From Thalassospira lucentensis (GTDB taxonomy: Bacteria > Pseudomonadota > Alphaproteobacteria > Rhodospirillales > Thalassospiraceae): a stretch of 64,000 nucleotides of DNA. The position numbers and the translations under genes are program-made. Of this stretch, positions 1 through 8,008 are shown in pieces (the stretch's first letter is position 1; each line of letters starts with the position of its first letter). The stretch is from NCBI RefSeq assembly GCF_032921865.1, contig NZ_CP136684.1:2453001-2517000 (forward strand), in the 5' to 3' direction. The notes under the pieces were generated by a model. It was not told the origin of the DNA, did no database searches, and saw nothing but the letters and a program-made list of their open reading frames with translations.

Positions 1-141
1 GCCAAACAGGTCCGAAAACGCCTGATCAAGCTGCTGGCTTGCCGCGTCCGCACCATAGGGCAGGGCGGGATCGCTGGCCTCGGCAATCGCGGCAAGGATT
101 TCCGGGCAGATCGGCGACACGTTATCAGACGAAAAATTCAT
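1..141 (-). CDS. Low-specificity L-threonine aldolase, N-terminal fragment
   Basis: The first 47 codons of a gene that runs off the left edge. The translation begins MNFSSDNVSPICPEIL and continues PYGADAASQQLDQAF, which is the N-terminal style of PLP-dependent threonine aldolases (fold type I; Thr/allo-Thr to Gly plus acetaldehyde). The Asp/Asn pair SSDN early in the chain and the Y-G-x-D segment are what I recognise. The PLP lysine lies outside the window, so activity cannot be judged. The gene starts just upstream of the tldD terminator and is transcribed the same way, probably from its own promoter in the 95-base gap. Confidence 0.8.
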   Translation of the reverse strand, partial: MNFSSDNVSPICPEILAAIAEASDPALPYGADAASQQLDQAFSDLFG

Positions 142-176
142 CGGGGCCTCGTTATCAATGGTGGCGATGGGCAAAT

Positions 177-213
177 AAAAAGCCTGCTTACGGTTTAACG
201 CAAGCAGGCTTTG
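177..213 (-). terminator. Rho-independent terminator of tldD
   Basis: The inverted repeat AAGCCTGCTT/AAGCAGGCTT has a 12-base loop. Read on the minus strand it is followed by a T run (TTTTTA). It lies 23 bases beyond the tldD stop. Confidence 0.8.
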
Positions 214-235
214 AAATTAACATGATATCCGGCCT

Positions 236-1669
236 TTAAACGGCCGTGCCACCAACGGTCAGGCCATCAATGCGCAAGGTCGGCTGACCAACACCCACCG
301 GAACACCCTGGCCATCCTTGCCACACGTTCCGATCCCGTCATCAAGCTTCATGTCGTTGCCGATCATGGAAACCTTGGTCAGGCTGTCGGGGCCATTGCC
401 AATCAGGGTCGCCCCCTTGACCGGTGCGCCAAGCTTGCCGTTTTCGATCAGATAGGCCTCTGATGCGGAAAACACGAACTTGCCCGATGTGATATCGACC
501 TGCCCGCCACCGAAATTGACCGCATAAATGCCTTTCTTGACCGACGCCAGGATTTCGCCCGGGTCCTTGTCACCGCCCAGCATATAGGTATTGGTCATGC
601 GCGGCATCGGCGCATGGGCATAGGATTGACGCCGCCCGTTGCCGGTGGATTTCACCCCGGTCAGGCGCGCATTCAGGCGATCCTGCATGAAACCTTTCAG
701 GATGCCATCCTCGATCAGAACCGTGCGCTGGGTCGGGGTGCCTTCATCATCAATCGAAAGCGACCCGCGGCGATCATGGATCGTACCATCATCAACAACC
801 GTAACCCCCGGCGATGCAATCCGCTGGCCCAGCAAACCGGCAAAGGCCGATGTGCCCTTGCGGTTAAAGTCGCCCTCAAGCCCGTGACCGATGGCTTCAT
901 GCAGCAAAATCCCCGGCCAGCCCGGACCAAGCACCACGGTCATCTCGCCCGCAGGCGCCGCAACCGATTCAAGGTTCAGCGTCGCCTGACGCAATGCTTC
1001 GTCAACTGCCGATTTCCAGCTTTTTTCTTCAAAGAACCCGTCATAGCCAATGCGTCCGCCCTGGCCATGCGATCCGGTTTCCATGCGGTCGCCCTGCTTG
1101 ACGACGACGGAAACGTTAAACCGCACCAGCGGGCGGATATCGCCAATCCGCTGCCCGCCACTGCGCCAGATCTGCACGGCCTGCCAGTTACCCGAAATCG
1201 ATGCGGAAACCTGCACCACGCGCGGGTCCTTGGCGCGCGCATAGGCATCGATCTTGCCCAGCAGATCAACCTTCGCCTCAAACGTTGCCTCGCCCAGCGG
1301 ATTGACATCGGAATAAAGCGACACATTGGTGCCGATTGATCCCAGATCGACCTTGCCCGAACGGCCATTGCCAACCGCCTTGACGGTCTCGGCCGCTCGG
1401 CCAACCGCATCGTTGGAAAGCTCGTTGGAATGCGAAAAGGCGGTGGCTTCATCGGCAACCGCACGCAGGCCAAACCCCTGTGCGGTATCGAAATTGGCAC
1501 TGCGCAGGCGGCCATCATCCCAAGTCAGGCTTTCGGACTGCCGGTATTCAAGGAAAAGTTCCCCGTCTTCCGCCGTACCCAGCGCATCATTAACCTGCTT
1601 TTCAAGCCGGTCGCGATCAAGGTCGCCATTGGCGAAAAACAGGCTGTCGGTTTTGCTCAGATCGGTCAT
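236..1669 (-). CDS. tldD: Metalloprotease TldD
   Basis: 477 residues, the usual TldD length. TldD pairs with TldE/PmbA to form a heterodimeric zinc peptidase that trims unfolded peptides and matures some ribosomal natural products; TldE is not in the window. The HExxxH zinc motif is visible as HEAIGHGLEGDFNRKG near residue 260, and the C-terminal half has the typical GGGQVDITSGKFVFSASEAYLIENG segment in pieces. The start at 1669 was chosen because a perfect AAGGAGG lies six bases upstream; an in-frame ATG at 1732 has no such site and would add 21 unrelated residues. It is followed by a strong terminator, so it is probably monocistronic. Confidence 0.93.
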   Translation of the reverse strand: MTDLSKTDSLFFANGDLDRDRLEKQVNDALGTAEDGELFLEYRQSESLTWDDGRLRSANFDTAQGFGLRAVADEATAFSHSNELSNDAVGRAAETVKAVGNGRSGKVDLGSIGTNVSLYSDVNPLGEATFEAKVDLLGKIDAYARAKDPRVVQVSASISGNWQAVQIWRSGGQRIGDIRPLVRFNVSVVVKQGDRMETGSHGQGGRIGYDGFFEEKSWKSAVDEALRQATLNLESVAAPAGEMTVVLGPGWPGILLHEAIGHGLEGDFNRKGTSAFAGLLGQRIASPGVTVVDDGTIHDRRGSLSIDDEGTPTQRTVLIEDGILKGFMQDRLNARLTGVKSTGNGRRQSYAHAPMPRMTNTYMLGGDKDPGEILASVKKGIYAVNFGGGQVDITSGKFVFSASEAYLIENGKLGAPVKGATLIGNGPDSLTKVSMIGNDMKLDDGIGTCGKDGQGVPVGVGQPTLRIDGLTVGGTAV

Positions 1670-1888
1670 GAAACCTCCTTGCGGGCGTGCCGGATGGCAA
1701 CAGATGGGCGACGGGCGGCCAGTTTCGGCCATGCGGGCGATTTTCGCCTGTAAGTTAAAGCATTTGTGACAGTATTTTCCCTTACGTTTTCAGGGCTATC
1801 TGCCACCTTGGACTTTCGTCTATACAGAACGTGTCGGGGCGTGCCCCGAAGGCTCTATATAGACCGCAATGGCCAATTATGAAAGCCC

Positions 1889-3163
1889 GTGGCAATGTTT
1901 GTTGAACATCCCCAGCGTGTCGCCCTTCATAACGAAATCCATGCCCGCCCGTTTGGCGGGGTACAAAGCCCGGCCCGCTGCACCTGCATCGCCTTTCACG
2001 CGGGCGAGGAACTTGATACCGATGTCCGCGACCATTTTCAGGGCTTCTGTCAACGATACAGCCTGACACCCCCGGCATCCGATCAGAAATATTACGAAGC
2101 CCAGTGCGACGGCTTTTCCGTCATCTGGGAACGCCATGCGGAATTCACGGTCTATGTCTTCAAACGGCAGGCCGCCTTTGATCATCCGTTTGATGACCCG
2201 GTCATCAACCTGATCCCGCAGGACTGGCTTGAAGCCACGCCGGGGCAGCTTCTGGTGGGCTTGCACATCGCGATGGATCGCGATGAACGCTCGTCTGATG
2301 AAGTATCGCGCCTGTTTGATCATAACGGCCTGACCGGCAGCCGCGTTTTGGGGGGCACGGCGATGGTCTGGACCGATTTTCGCCTGCATGGCGATGGCTT
2401 TGGCCGCATCCTGATCCGCGATCAGGGGCTTGAGGTCCTGCAGGCCGGGCGTCTGATCCAGCGGCTCAAGGAAATCGAGGTCTATCGCATGATGGCCTTG
2501 CTGGCCTTTCCGCTGGCCCATTGCGCAACACCCAAGGTCTCGGAAATCGATACCCGGCTGTCCTCGATCACCGCCGAAATGGCCAGCAAATCGCACACCG
2601 ACGACGAAGGCACCCTGCAAAAACTGACCGACCTTGCCGCCCAGACCGAAGAAATGGCCGCATCGCTGAATTACCGTTTCAGTGCCGCGCGCGCCTATTA
2701 CCGCATCCTGCAGGCCCGCCTTGTCGAACTGCGCGAAGAACGCGTCGAAGGCCTGCAAACCATGACCGAATTCATGGAACGCCGTCTGGCACCCGCGATG
2801 CGCACATGCCAGAATATCGGTGACCGCCTCGAAGTCCTCTCGAAACGGGTGGCCCGTGCCAACAACCTGCTGCGCACCCGGGTCGATATCCTGCTCGAAG
2901 CCCAAAACCGCGACCTGCTGGCCAGCATGGACCGCCGCGTGAAACTGCAACTGCGCCTGCAACAAACCGTCGAAGGCCTGTCGGTGGCGGCGATCACCTA
3001 TTACGCCGTCGGGCTTCTGGGATATCTGTTCAAGGCGCTAAAGGATACCGGCCTTCCAATCAACGACCGCGTCGCCACCGGCATCGCCGTGCCGGTGGTC
3101 CTTGCCGCCATCTGGATATCGATGCGCCGGATCAGGAAGGTACTTCATCGCGAGGAGGGGTGA
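1889..3163 (+). CDS. DUF3422 family membrane-anchored protein
   Basis: 424 residues. The N-terminus EHPQRVALHNEIHARPF is the signature opening of the DUF3422 family, whose function is unknown. The middle (about residues 190-360) is charged and helical, likely coiled coil. Two hydrophobic segments near residues 370-390 (AITYYAVGLLGYLFKAL) and 397-415 (ATGIAVPVVLAAIWISM) end the chain, so the protein is probably tail-anchored in the inner membrane with most of it in the cytoplasm. The start is GTG at 1889, with ATG at 1895 as the alternative; no strong ribosome site separates them. It is divergent from tldD across 219 bases. Confidence 0.85.
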   Translation: MAMFVEHPQRVALHNEIHARPFGGVQSPARCTCIAFHAGEELDTDVRDHFQGFCQRYSLTPPASDQKYYEAQCDGFSVIWERHAEFTVYVFKRQAAFDHPFDDPVINLIPQDWLEATPGQLLVGLHIAMDRDERSSDEVSRLFDHNGLTGSRVLGGTAMVWTDFRLHGDGFGRILIRDQGLEVLQAGRLIQRLKEIEVYRMMALLAFPLAHCATPKVSEIDTRLSSITAEMASKSHTDDEGTLQKLTDLAAQTEEMAASLNYRFSAARAYYRILQARLVELREERVEGLQTMTEFMERRLAPAMRTCQNIGDRLEVLSKRVARANNLLRTRVDILLEAQNRDLLASMDRRVKLQLRLQQTVEGLSVAAITYYAVGLLGYLFKALKDTGLPINDRVATGIAVPVVLAAIWISMRRIRKVLHREEG

Positions 3164-3193
3164 GGTTGTTTGTAAAACCCCTTTTTATTGATG

Positions 3194-3234
3194 CCCGTCT
3201 GGCTCATAACCTCAAGATCGCTGGTTCAAACCCT
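3194..3234 (+). pseudogene. Decayed 3' part of an initiator (fMet) tRNA gene
   Basis: The segment GTCTGGCTCATAACC followed by AAGATCGCTGGTTCAAA reads like the anticodon arm (loop CTCATAA, anticodon CAT), variable loop and T arm of alphaproteobacterial tRNA-fMet. Both stems carry two mismatches each and the acceptor, D-arm and CCA parts are absent, so it cannot be a working tRNA. It sits between a conserved gene and a block of accessory genes, which suggests an old integration or recombination scar. Resemblance was judged from memory of fMet sequences. Confidence 0.55.
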
Positions 3235-3287
3235 ACGCATTGAATCTCTTGCTGCTTTTGGCGGCAAGCTTGAGAGGAATAGACTTC

Positions 3288-4190
3288 ATGACTACCGAAA
3301 CCGGTCCGAGCGCCCTGCAGATTGATGTTGCTCGGCAAATCCTGCTTCTTGCAAAGAAGGAGGGATGGCGCACGGGTCATTCAATCAATGAGAAGTCGCT
3401 GGCTACCAGGTTCGGTGTTTCCCGTTCCCCCATGCGGGCAGCACTGGAAATTCTGCAGGACAAGCAGCTCGTCCGGCTTATTCCGAACAAGGGGTTTGTG
3501 GTCGCGGTCGATCTGAACACCGAACAGTATCTGAATCTGTTAAGCGCCAGCGAGACGGAAAGCCTCAAACAGCAAATCCTCAGGGACCGTTCGGTGGGGC
3601 AAATATCACAGGAAGTTTCAGAAAACGAACTGACCGAGCGATACAAGGTGCCCAGGGGAACGATCCGCAAGGCGCTGGCGCAACTGTCTTCGCTTGGGCT
3701 CGTGCATCGGCAGCGCGGTCATGGCTGGGCTTTCGTGGATTCGCTCGACAGTTCCGAAAGTCTGGCGGAAAGCTATCGCTTCCGACTGGCGGTTGAGCTT
3801 GCCGGGCTGATGGAGCCCGGCTATCACGCCGAGCCGGATGAACTGGTCTCCCTCCTTGCTGCACACGAGAAAATTCTCGCACAGACAGAGGATGACAATG
3901 AAATCAGCAGACCAGACTGGCTGAACCTCAATTCTTCCTTCCATGAAGCGGTTGCCGCATGGTCCGGGAACCGCTTCATCCTGCAGGCGGTCAGAATGCA
4001 GAACGAATTGCGCTATCTTCGGGAGCTATCGGCATTTGATCGCCTGCAGCGCGCAAGGATCGAAAAATCGCTCAACGAACATATTCAGGTGCTGCGGCAC
4101 ATCCAGACGGGTGATCTGGACCTTGCCCATACTGTGCTGCGCCGTCATCTGGAACAAACGTTGAAGGCGTTCGAGCGAAAGGTGACCTAA
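3288..4190 (+). CDS. GntR-family regulator with two winged-helix domains and an FCD-like domain
   Basis: 300 residues. Residues 20-80 form a GntR winged helix (LATRFGVSRSPMRAALEILQ, then the wing NKGFVV). Residues 95-150 form a second one (ELTERYKVPRGTIRKALAQL, then RGHGWAF). The remainder (about 160-295) is helical and FCD-like, with the metal-type histidines in NSSFHEAV, NEHIQVL and LRRHLEQT. Ordinary FadR-type regulators have only one DNA-binding domain. The start at 3288 follows GAGAGGA at suitable spacing; an upstream in-frame TTG at 3240 only adds a hydrophobic stretch. It precedes the iron receptor genes on the same strand but is separated from them by 419 bases, so control of them is a guess. 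The ligand is unknown. Confidence 0.8.
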   Translation: MTTETGPSALQIDVARQILLLAKKEGWRTGHSINEKSLATRFGVSRSPMRAALEILQDKQLVRLIPNKGFVVAVDLNTEQYLNLLSASETESLKQQILRDRSVGQISQEVSENELTERYKVPRGTIRKALAQLSSLGLVHRQRGHGWAFVDSLDSSESLAESYRFRLAVELAGLMEPGYHAEPDELVSLLAAHEKILAQTEDDNEISRPDWLNLNSSFHEAVAAWSGNRFILQAVRMQNELRYLRELSAFDRLQRARIEKSLNEHIQVLRHIQTGDLDLAHTVLRRHLEQTLKAFERKVT

Positions 4191-4240
4191 GCCACTCTCA
4201 GGCCGTTCCGGGCGCGCGAATTACCCTTGCTATCAGGATT

Positions 4241-4257
4241 ATGCGTCTTATTCGCAT
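4241..4257. promoter_or_regulatory. Inverted repeat, possible Fur-type operator
   Basis: ATGCG and CGCAT flank TCTTATT. The inner AATAAGA on the other strand resembles half of the second site at 4531. It lies just after the GntR stop and upstream of the receptor gene. Confidence 0.3.
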
Positions 4258-4334
4258 TTTCTTATTGTTTTTTGTTTTCATAAAATGCAAATTCCCTGCG
4301 GCGGTGCATGCATGCTTCCAATCGGGGGAGTTCG

Positions 4335-4460
4335 ATGATCGGCCTGTCTGCGGGGAAATTTCTGGCCGAATGCTTTGCCTTGCAAGCAACCGGTCACTCC
4401 GACGGACAAGCCAAAGGGGGTACCATTGTTTTTCCGGGCGAGTTTATCGCGCCTGGATGA
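4335..4460 (+). CDS. Possible 41-residue leader peptide upstream of the TonB receptor
   Basis: A short open frame beginning MIGLSAGKFLAECF and ending FIAPG sits behind a strong GGGGGAG at four bases. It has no recognisable domain, no signal peptide and no known relative that I can name. An overlapping frame from 4241 (87 residues, hydrophobic start, seven cysteines) is the alternative reading of the same DNA. Either could be a relic of a displaced gene rather than an expressed protein. Confidence 0.2.
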   Translation: MIGLSAGKFLAECFALQATGHSDGQAKGGTIVFPGEFIAPG

Positions 4461-4530
4461 TTGGCGGCGTTGGATGTGGCACCTGTGCCTGTCCTGATTT
4501 GTGACATGGATGGTTTCACTACGTCCCTTG

Positions 4531-4552
4531 GATAAGAATGATACGCATTATC
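4531..4552. promoter_or_regulatory. Fur-box-like site in front of the TonB receptor gene
   Basis: GATAAGAATGATACGCATTATC keeps GATAA/ATTATC ends and an inner ATGAT/ATTAT resemblance to the classic GATAATGAT-ATCATTATC Fur operator, with imperfect symmetry. Its position 58 bases before the chosen start of an iron receptor gene supports the reading. Confidence 0.4.
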
Positions 4553-4609
4553 GCAATATGCAAAGAGACCACCGACCGGAATTTGTGTTTCAGGAGTTCA
4601 AAAACAGAT

Positions 4610-6751
4610 ATGTGGTCAAAGCGTATACTCGGAATGTCGAAGTCTTTTGGTGTGATGACGCTTCTGGGGGTGACAGTCATTTCCCCGGACCTGTCAGCAC
4701 AGGAAGAAAATATAGCGGAACAAACCGATAGCGACGCAGGCGAGATTCTGGCGCCGCTTACGGTAACCGGTGACTGGCTTGGCGATGCAGACGAGGAAAT
4801 CGTGCGTCGTCATCCGGGGGCACGGAATGCGATCCGGGAACAGGAAATCGAGGAATCCGGGGCGACCTCGATCCGGGAAATCATGCGACGCATGCCCGGT
4901 GTAATTGTTCCGGAAAACAATGGTACCGGCAGCGGTGATTTTGCCCTGAATATCGGCGTCCGCGGTCTTGGGTCCCGCCTGACACCAAGAACAACTGTCC
5001 TGCTTGATGGGGTGCCGCTTGCCAATGCGCCATACGGACAGCCGCAGCTTTCGCTGGCTCCGACCGCACTTGGCAATCTCAAGGCGATTGATCTGGTGCG
5101 CGGGGGCGGTTCCGTCCGTTTTGGTCCGCAGAATGTCGGCGGCGTTCTGAACTTTGTGACCAAGGACATTCCCGATGATTTCGGCGGGGAAATAACCACG
5201 CGCGGCGAATTCTGGGATGGTGCTGGCGGCACGGGGCAGGGACAGGCCGATTTTCTGGTCGGAGGTTCGACCGACAACGGTTCGGGGCTGGCATTTCTTG
5301 GCAGTGCCAATCATGGCAGCGGCTTCCGCGAAAATGATCAGAAGGATATCGACGATGCCATGGTCAAATACAGGTTGGCATTGACCGATAACCAGCGTCT
5401 TGAAGGCCGGGTTCATGCCTACCGTGCGGATGCCGATCTACCGGGGCCGCTGAGCCAGGCCGCGTTCTCCGAAGACCCGTTCCAGTCCACGCATTCCTAC
5501 GAAAAGTTCGACGGCAGCCGAGAGGAAGTTGTACTGGGCTATGTCAACGAGATAAGTGACGATCAGGAGCTTGAGGTCAAAGGATATTACACGCACAGCA
5601 CCCGGGAATTCCAGCTTTCGGCACTTGGCGACGACGCAACCATGACACGGCTGGAACGCTTGCCGCGCCGCTATGACGTTTACGGCTTCGAACCTCGTTA
5701 TTCCGCATGGGCCGAAACGGGGGTTCTGGATCATGAATGGACGGTCGGATATCGCTTCATTCATGAAAGTGCCCGGGAAAAACGCTATAGGCGCAATTTT
5801 GCCGCAGGAACCAATCCGTTTGCAGCGGCTGAAAGCCTTAATCGTGACACTGCCGGGCGGACCAATGCACATGCATTTTATGTCGATGACCGTATCGAAT
5901 ATGGAAACTGGTCGTTTACCCCGGGCATCCGGTTCGAGATGGTTGATATCGAACGCTATAACTATCTGAATGGTTTCAAGGACAAGGAAGACTACCGGGA
6001 GCCGTTGCCTTCGTTGCAGATTGCCTATCAGGCAACTCCCGACTGGATGATGTTTGGTAACTATGGCCGGTCTTTTGCCAGTGTCGAACATCTGTCACTG
6101 GGAACTTCTGCCGATAACCCGCTTGAACCGGAAAAGGCCGATACTTATGAAGTCGGTACGCGCTTCCAAACCGGTGGTTTCTCGACCGAGGGGACGCTGT
6201 TTCTGATCGATTTCCAAAACCAGATCGAATTTGATTCCACAGTCGGCATGAATGTGAACAAGGGCGAATCCCTGCATCGCGGTTTTGAAGGTGGCATTGC
6301 CTATGATTTTGCCAATTGGAACGGTGCAATCGCGGGCCTGAGCGTCTACGCGAACTATACCTATACAAAGGCAACGCGGGAATCCGGCGAAAATACTGGA
6401 AACGATCTTGGGCTTTATTCCGCCCATGTCGGTTCGGTCGGTGCGCGCTATGCGCTTGAAGAATGGGTTTTCAATCTTGATGGCTATGCCCAGTCCGAAC
6501 AATATTCCGATGATTCAAACATCCGCGAAGCCAGCGCAGATGGCAAAACCGGCATGATCCCGGGATTTGCATACTGGAATGTTAGGGTCGAACGTGATTT
6601 CAGTGACGACGATCTTAACCTTCGTCTCGCGGGCGGGATCAAGAACCTGTTTGATCGTCGTTACTATACGCGCGCCAGTGTGGAAAATAATGGCGGAATT
6701 TATGTCGGAGCACCCCGCACCTTCTTTGTCGAGGCAAGAATGGCTTTCTAG
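4610..6751 (+). CDS. FecA-like TonB-dependent outer-membrane receptor
   Basis: About 713 residues. After a signal peptide (hydrophobic MTLLGVTVISPDLSAQ), the plug domain has the FecA-style run of RGLGSRLTPRTTVLLDGVP, then YGQPQLSLAP and GGGSVRFGPQNVGGVLNF. The beta-barrel ends in a terminal phenylalanine (FFVEARMAF), as outer-membrane porin-type barrels do. FecA imports ferric dicitrate, but the substrate here cannot be read from sequence. No FecI/FecR sigma-factor genes and no obvious N-terminal signalling domain are present. The start is uncertain: ATG at 4610 has CAGGAG 13 bases upstream, ATG at 4634 is the alternative, and an ATG at 4538 would put non-signal residues first and overlap the Fur-like site. 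The next gene starts 14 bases later, so the two form an operon. Confidence 0.88.
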   Translation: MWSKRILGMSKSFGVMTLLGVTVISPDLSAQEENIAEQTDSDAGEILAPLTVTGDWLGDADEEIVRRHPGARNAIREQEIEESGATSIREIMRRMPGVIVPENNGTGSGDFALNIGVRGLGSRLTPRTTVLLDGVPLANAPYGQPQLSLAPTALGNLKAIDLVRGGGSVRFGPQNVGGVLNFVTKDIPDDFGGEITTRGEFWDGAGGTGQGQADFLVGGSTDNGSGLAFLGSANHGSGFRENDQKDIDDAMVKYRLALTDNQRLEGRVHAYRADADLPGPLSQAAFSEDPFQSTHSYEKFDGSREEVVLGYVNEISDDQELEVKGYYTHSTREFQLSALGDDATMTRLERLPRRYDVYGFEPRYSAWAETGVLDHEWTVGYRFIHESAREKRYRRNFAAGTNPFAAAESLNRDTAGRTNAHAFYVDDRIEYGNWSFTPGIRFEMVDIERYNYLNGFKDKEDYREPLPSLQIAYQATPDWMMFGNYGRSFASVEHLSLGTSADNPLEPEKADTYEVGTRFQTGGFSTEGTLFLIDFQNQIEFDSTVGMNVNKGESLHRGFEGGIAYDFANWNGAIAGLSVYANYTYTKATRESGENTGNDLGLYSAHVGSVGARYALEEWVFNLDGYAQSEQYSDDSNIREASADGKTGMIPGFAYWNVRVERDFSDDDLNLRLAGGIKNLFDRRYYTRASVENNGGIYVGAPRTFFVEARMAF

Positions 6752-6765
6752 AGGATAACTGAAAC

Positions 6766-7959
6766 ATGAAAGCTGATCCCAGACAGAAAGAAGTCGCGCG
6801 CCGGTTTCGGAAATTGACGGGGGCCTTTCTGGCCCTCGTCTTTACCGGTATTTCAGCATGGTCTGCACAGGCGGAAACCCGTACCTTCACGGACATTGCC
6901 GGGCGCAAGGTTGAATTTTCGCTGCCGGTTGAACGGGTGCTGATTGGCGAGGCCCGTCAAATGAGCGTTGTCGCGGCGCTGAAAGGAAAAGAGGCCTTCG
7001 ACAGGGTTGTCGGTTGGCGAAACGACCTGCTGCTAAAGGATGCGGATACATATGCGGCTTATCTGAAAGTATTTCCGCATATCGCCGGTCTGCCGCAGTT
7101 CGGATACATCCCGTCAGGCACATTTGACCTGGAAGCCGCCATTGCCCTGCGTCCCGATATTCTTACCCTCAATCTTGAAGCGTACCGCCCTGCCGTTGAA
7201 AACGGTCTGATCCAAAAGGCGGAAGCTGCCGGGATTGCGGTTGTCGTTCTTGATTTTCGGATTGATGCCGACCGGAACACAGAACCCAGCATTGCCTTGC
7301 TGGGGGACATTTTCGGCGCAGAAAAGAAAGCATCCGAATTCATTGCCTACCGCCGGGCTCAACTCGCCAGAGTTGAGGATACGCTGGCAAAGGCCAAGCC
7401 AGAAAAACCTTTGGTCTTTATCGAGCGCGCACCGGGTATTTCAGGTGACATAGAATGTTGCCGGACATTCGGGGCCGTCAATTTCGGCGAGATGATCGAA
7501 CGGGCCGGCGGGGAAAATCTCGGGAGCCAATATCTGGGGGAAAAATTCGGTTCGCTAAACCCCGAACTTCTGGTTGCGGCAAATCCGGACCATGTTGTTG
7601 TGACGGGCTCCAACTGGGCACAGGAATCTGACATCCATCGTTTTGTAAATGTTGGACCATCCGCCGATATGGCCGAAGCCCGCAAAAGCCTTGCGGCCTT
7701 GATGGATCGGCCTGCCTTCCGAAACCTGCAGGCCGTATCCCGGGGGCACGTTCATGCGATCTGGCACCAATTCTATGGCACACCATTCGACTTCGTCGCG
7801 ATCCAGAAATTTGCTGCCTGGTTTCATCCTGATCTTTTCCCTGATCTGGACGCAAATGCCACGTTCCGCGAAATGTACGAACGCTTCATGCCCTTTGCCT
7901 ACGAACCGGGCTATTTCATTTCACTGGATACCGTGATCGACCATGATGGACGTCAATAA
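6766..7959 (+). CDS. Periplasmic iron/siderophore-type substrate-binding protein
   Basis: 397 residues of the FhuD/BtuF (TroA-like) class: RTFTDIAGRKVEFSLPVERV, then SLNPELLVAANPDHVVVTGS and RGHVHAIWHQFYG are the family's recurring segments. The N-terminus has twin arginines (ARRFRKLTG) before a hydrophobic stretch ending SAQA, so it is exported, possibly by Tat as FhuD is. It follows the TonB receptor by 14 bases and is probably co-expressed. No permease or ATPase follows, so it must work with an inner-membrane transporter encoded elsewhere or only buffer ligand. It is rather long for the class. Confidence 0.82.
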   Translation: MKADPRQKEVARRFRKLTGAFLALVFTGISAWSAQAETRTFTDIAGRKVEFSLPVERVLIGEARQMSVVAALKGKEAFDRVVGWRNDLLLKDADTYAAYLKVFPHIAGLPQFGYIPSGTFDLEAAIALRPDILTLNLEAYRPAVENGLIQKAEAAGIAVVVLDFRIDADRNTEPSIALLGDIFGAEKKASEFIAYRRAQLARVEDTLAKAKPEKPLVFIERAPGISGDIECCRTFGAVNFGEMIERAGGENLGSQYLGEKFGSLNPELLVAANPDHVVVTGSNWAQESDIHRFVNVGPSADMAEARKSLAALMDRPAFRNLQAVSRGHVHAIWHQFYGTPFDFVAIQKFAAWFHPDLFPDLDANATFREMYERFMPFAYEPGYFISLDTVIDHDGRQ

Positions 7960-8008
7960 CAACGGCTAGTTTGCTGGAACGGGTTTTGATCGGCGGGGCA
8001 GACCCGGA

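Noticed and set aside
614-1339. 241-codon open frame on the plus strand inside tldD
   Set aside because: Antisense shadow of a recognised gene; no ribosome site or domain.
1877-2965. 362-codon frame opposite the DUF3422 gene
   Set aside because: Antisense shadow; the plus-strand product has the clear family signature.
4191-4609. Cobalamin riboswitch before the TonB receptor
   Set aside because: Looked for the B12 box and found no match; the receptor is FecA-like rather than BtuB-like.
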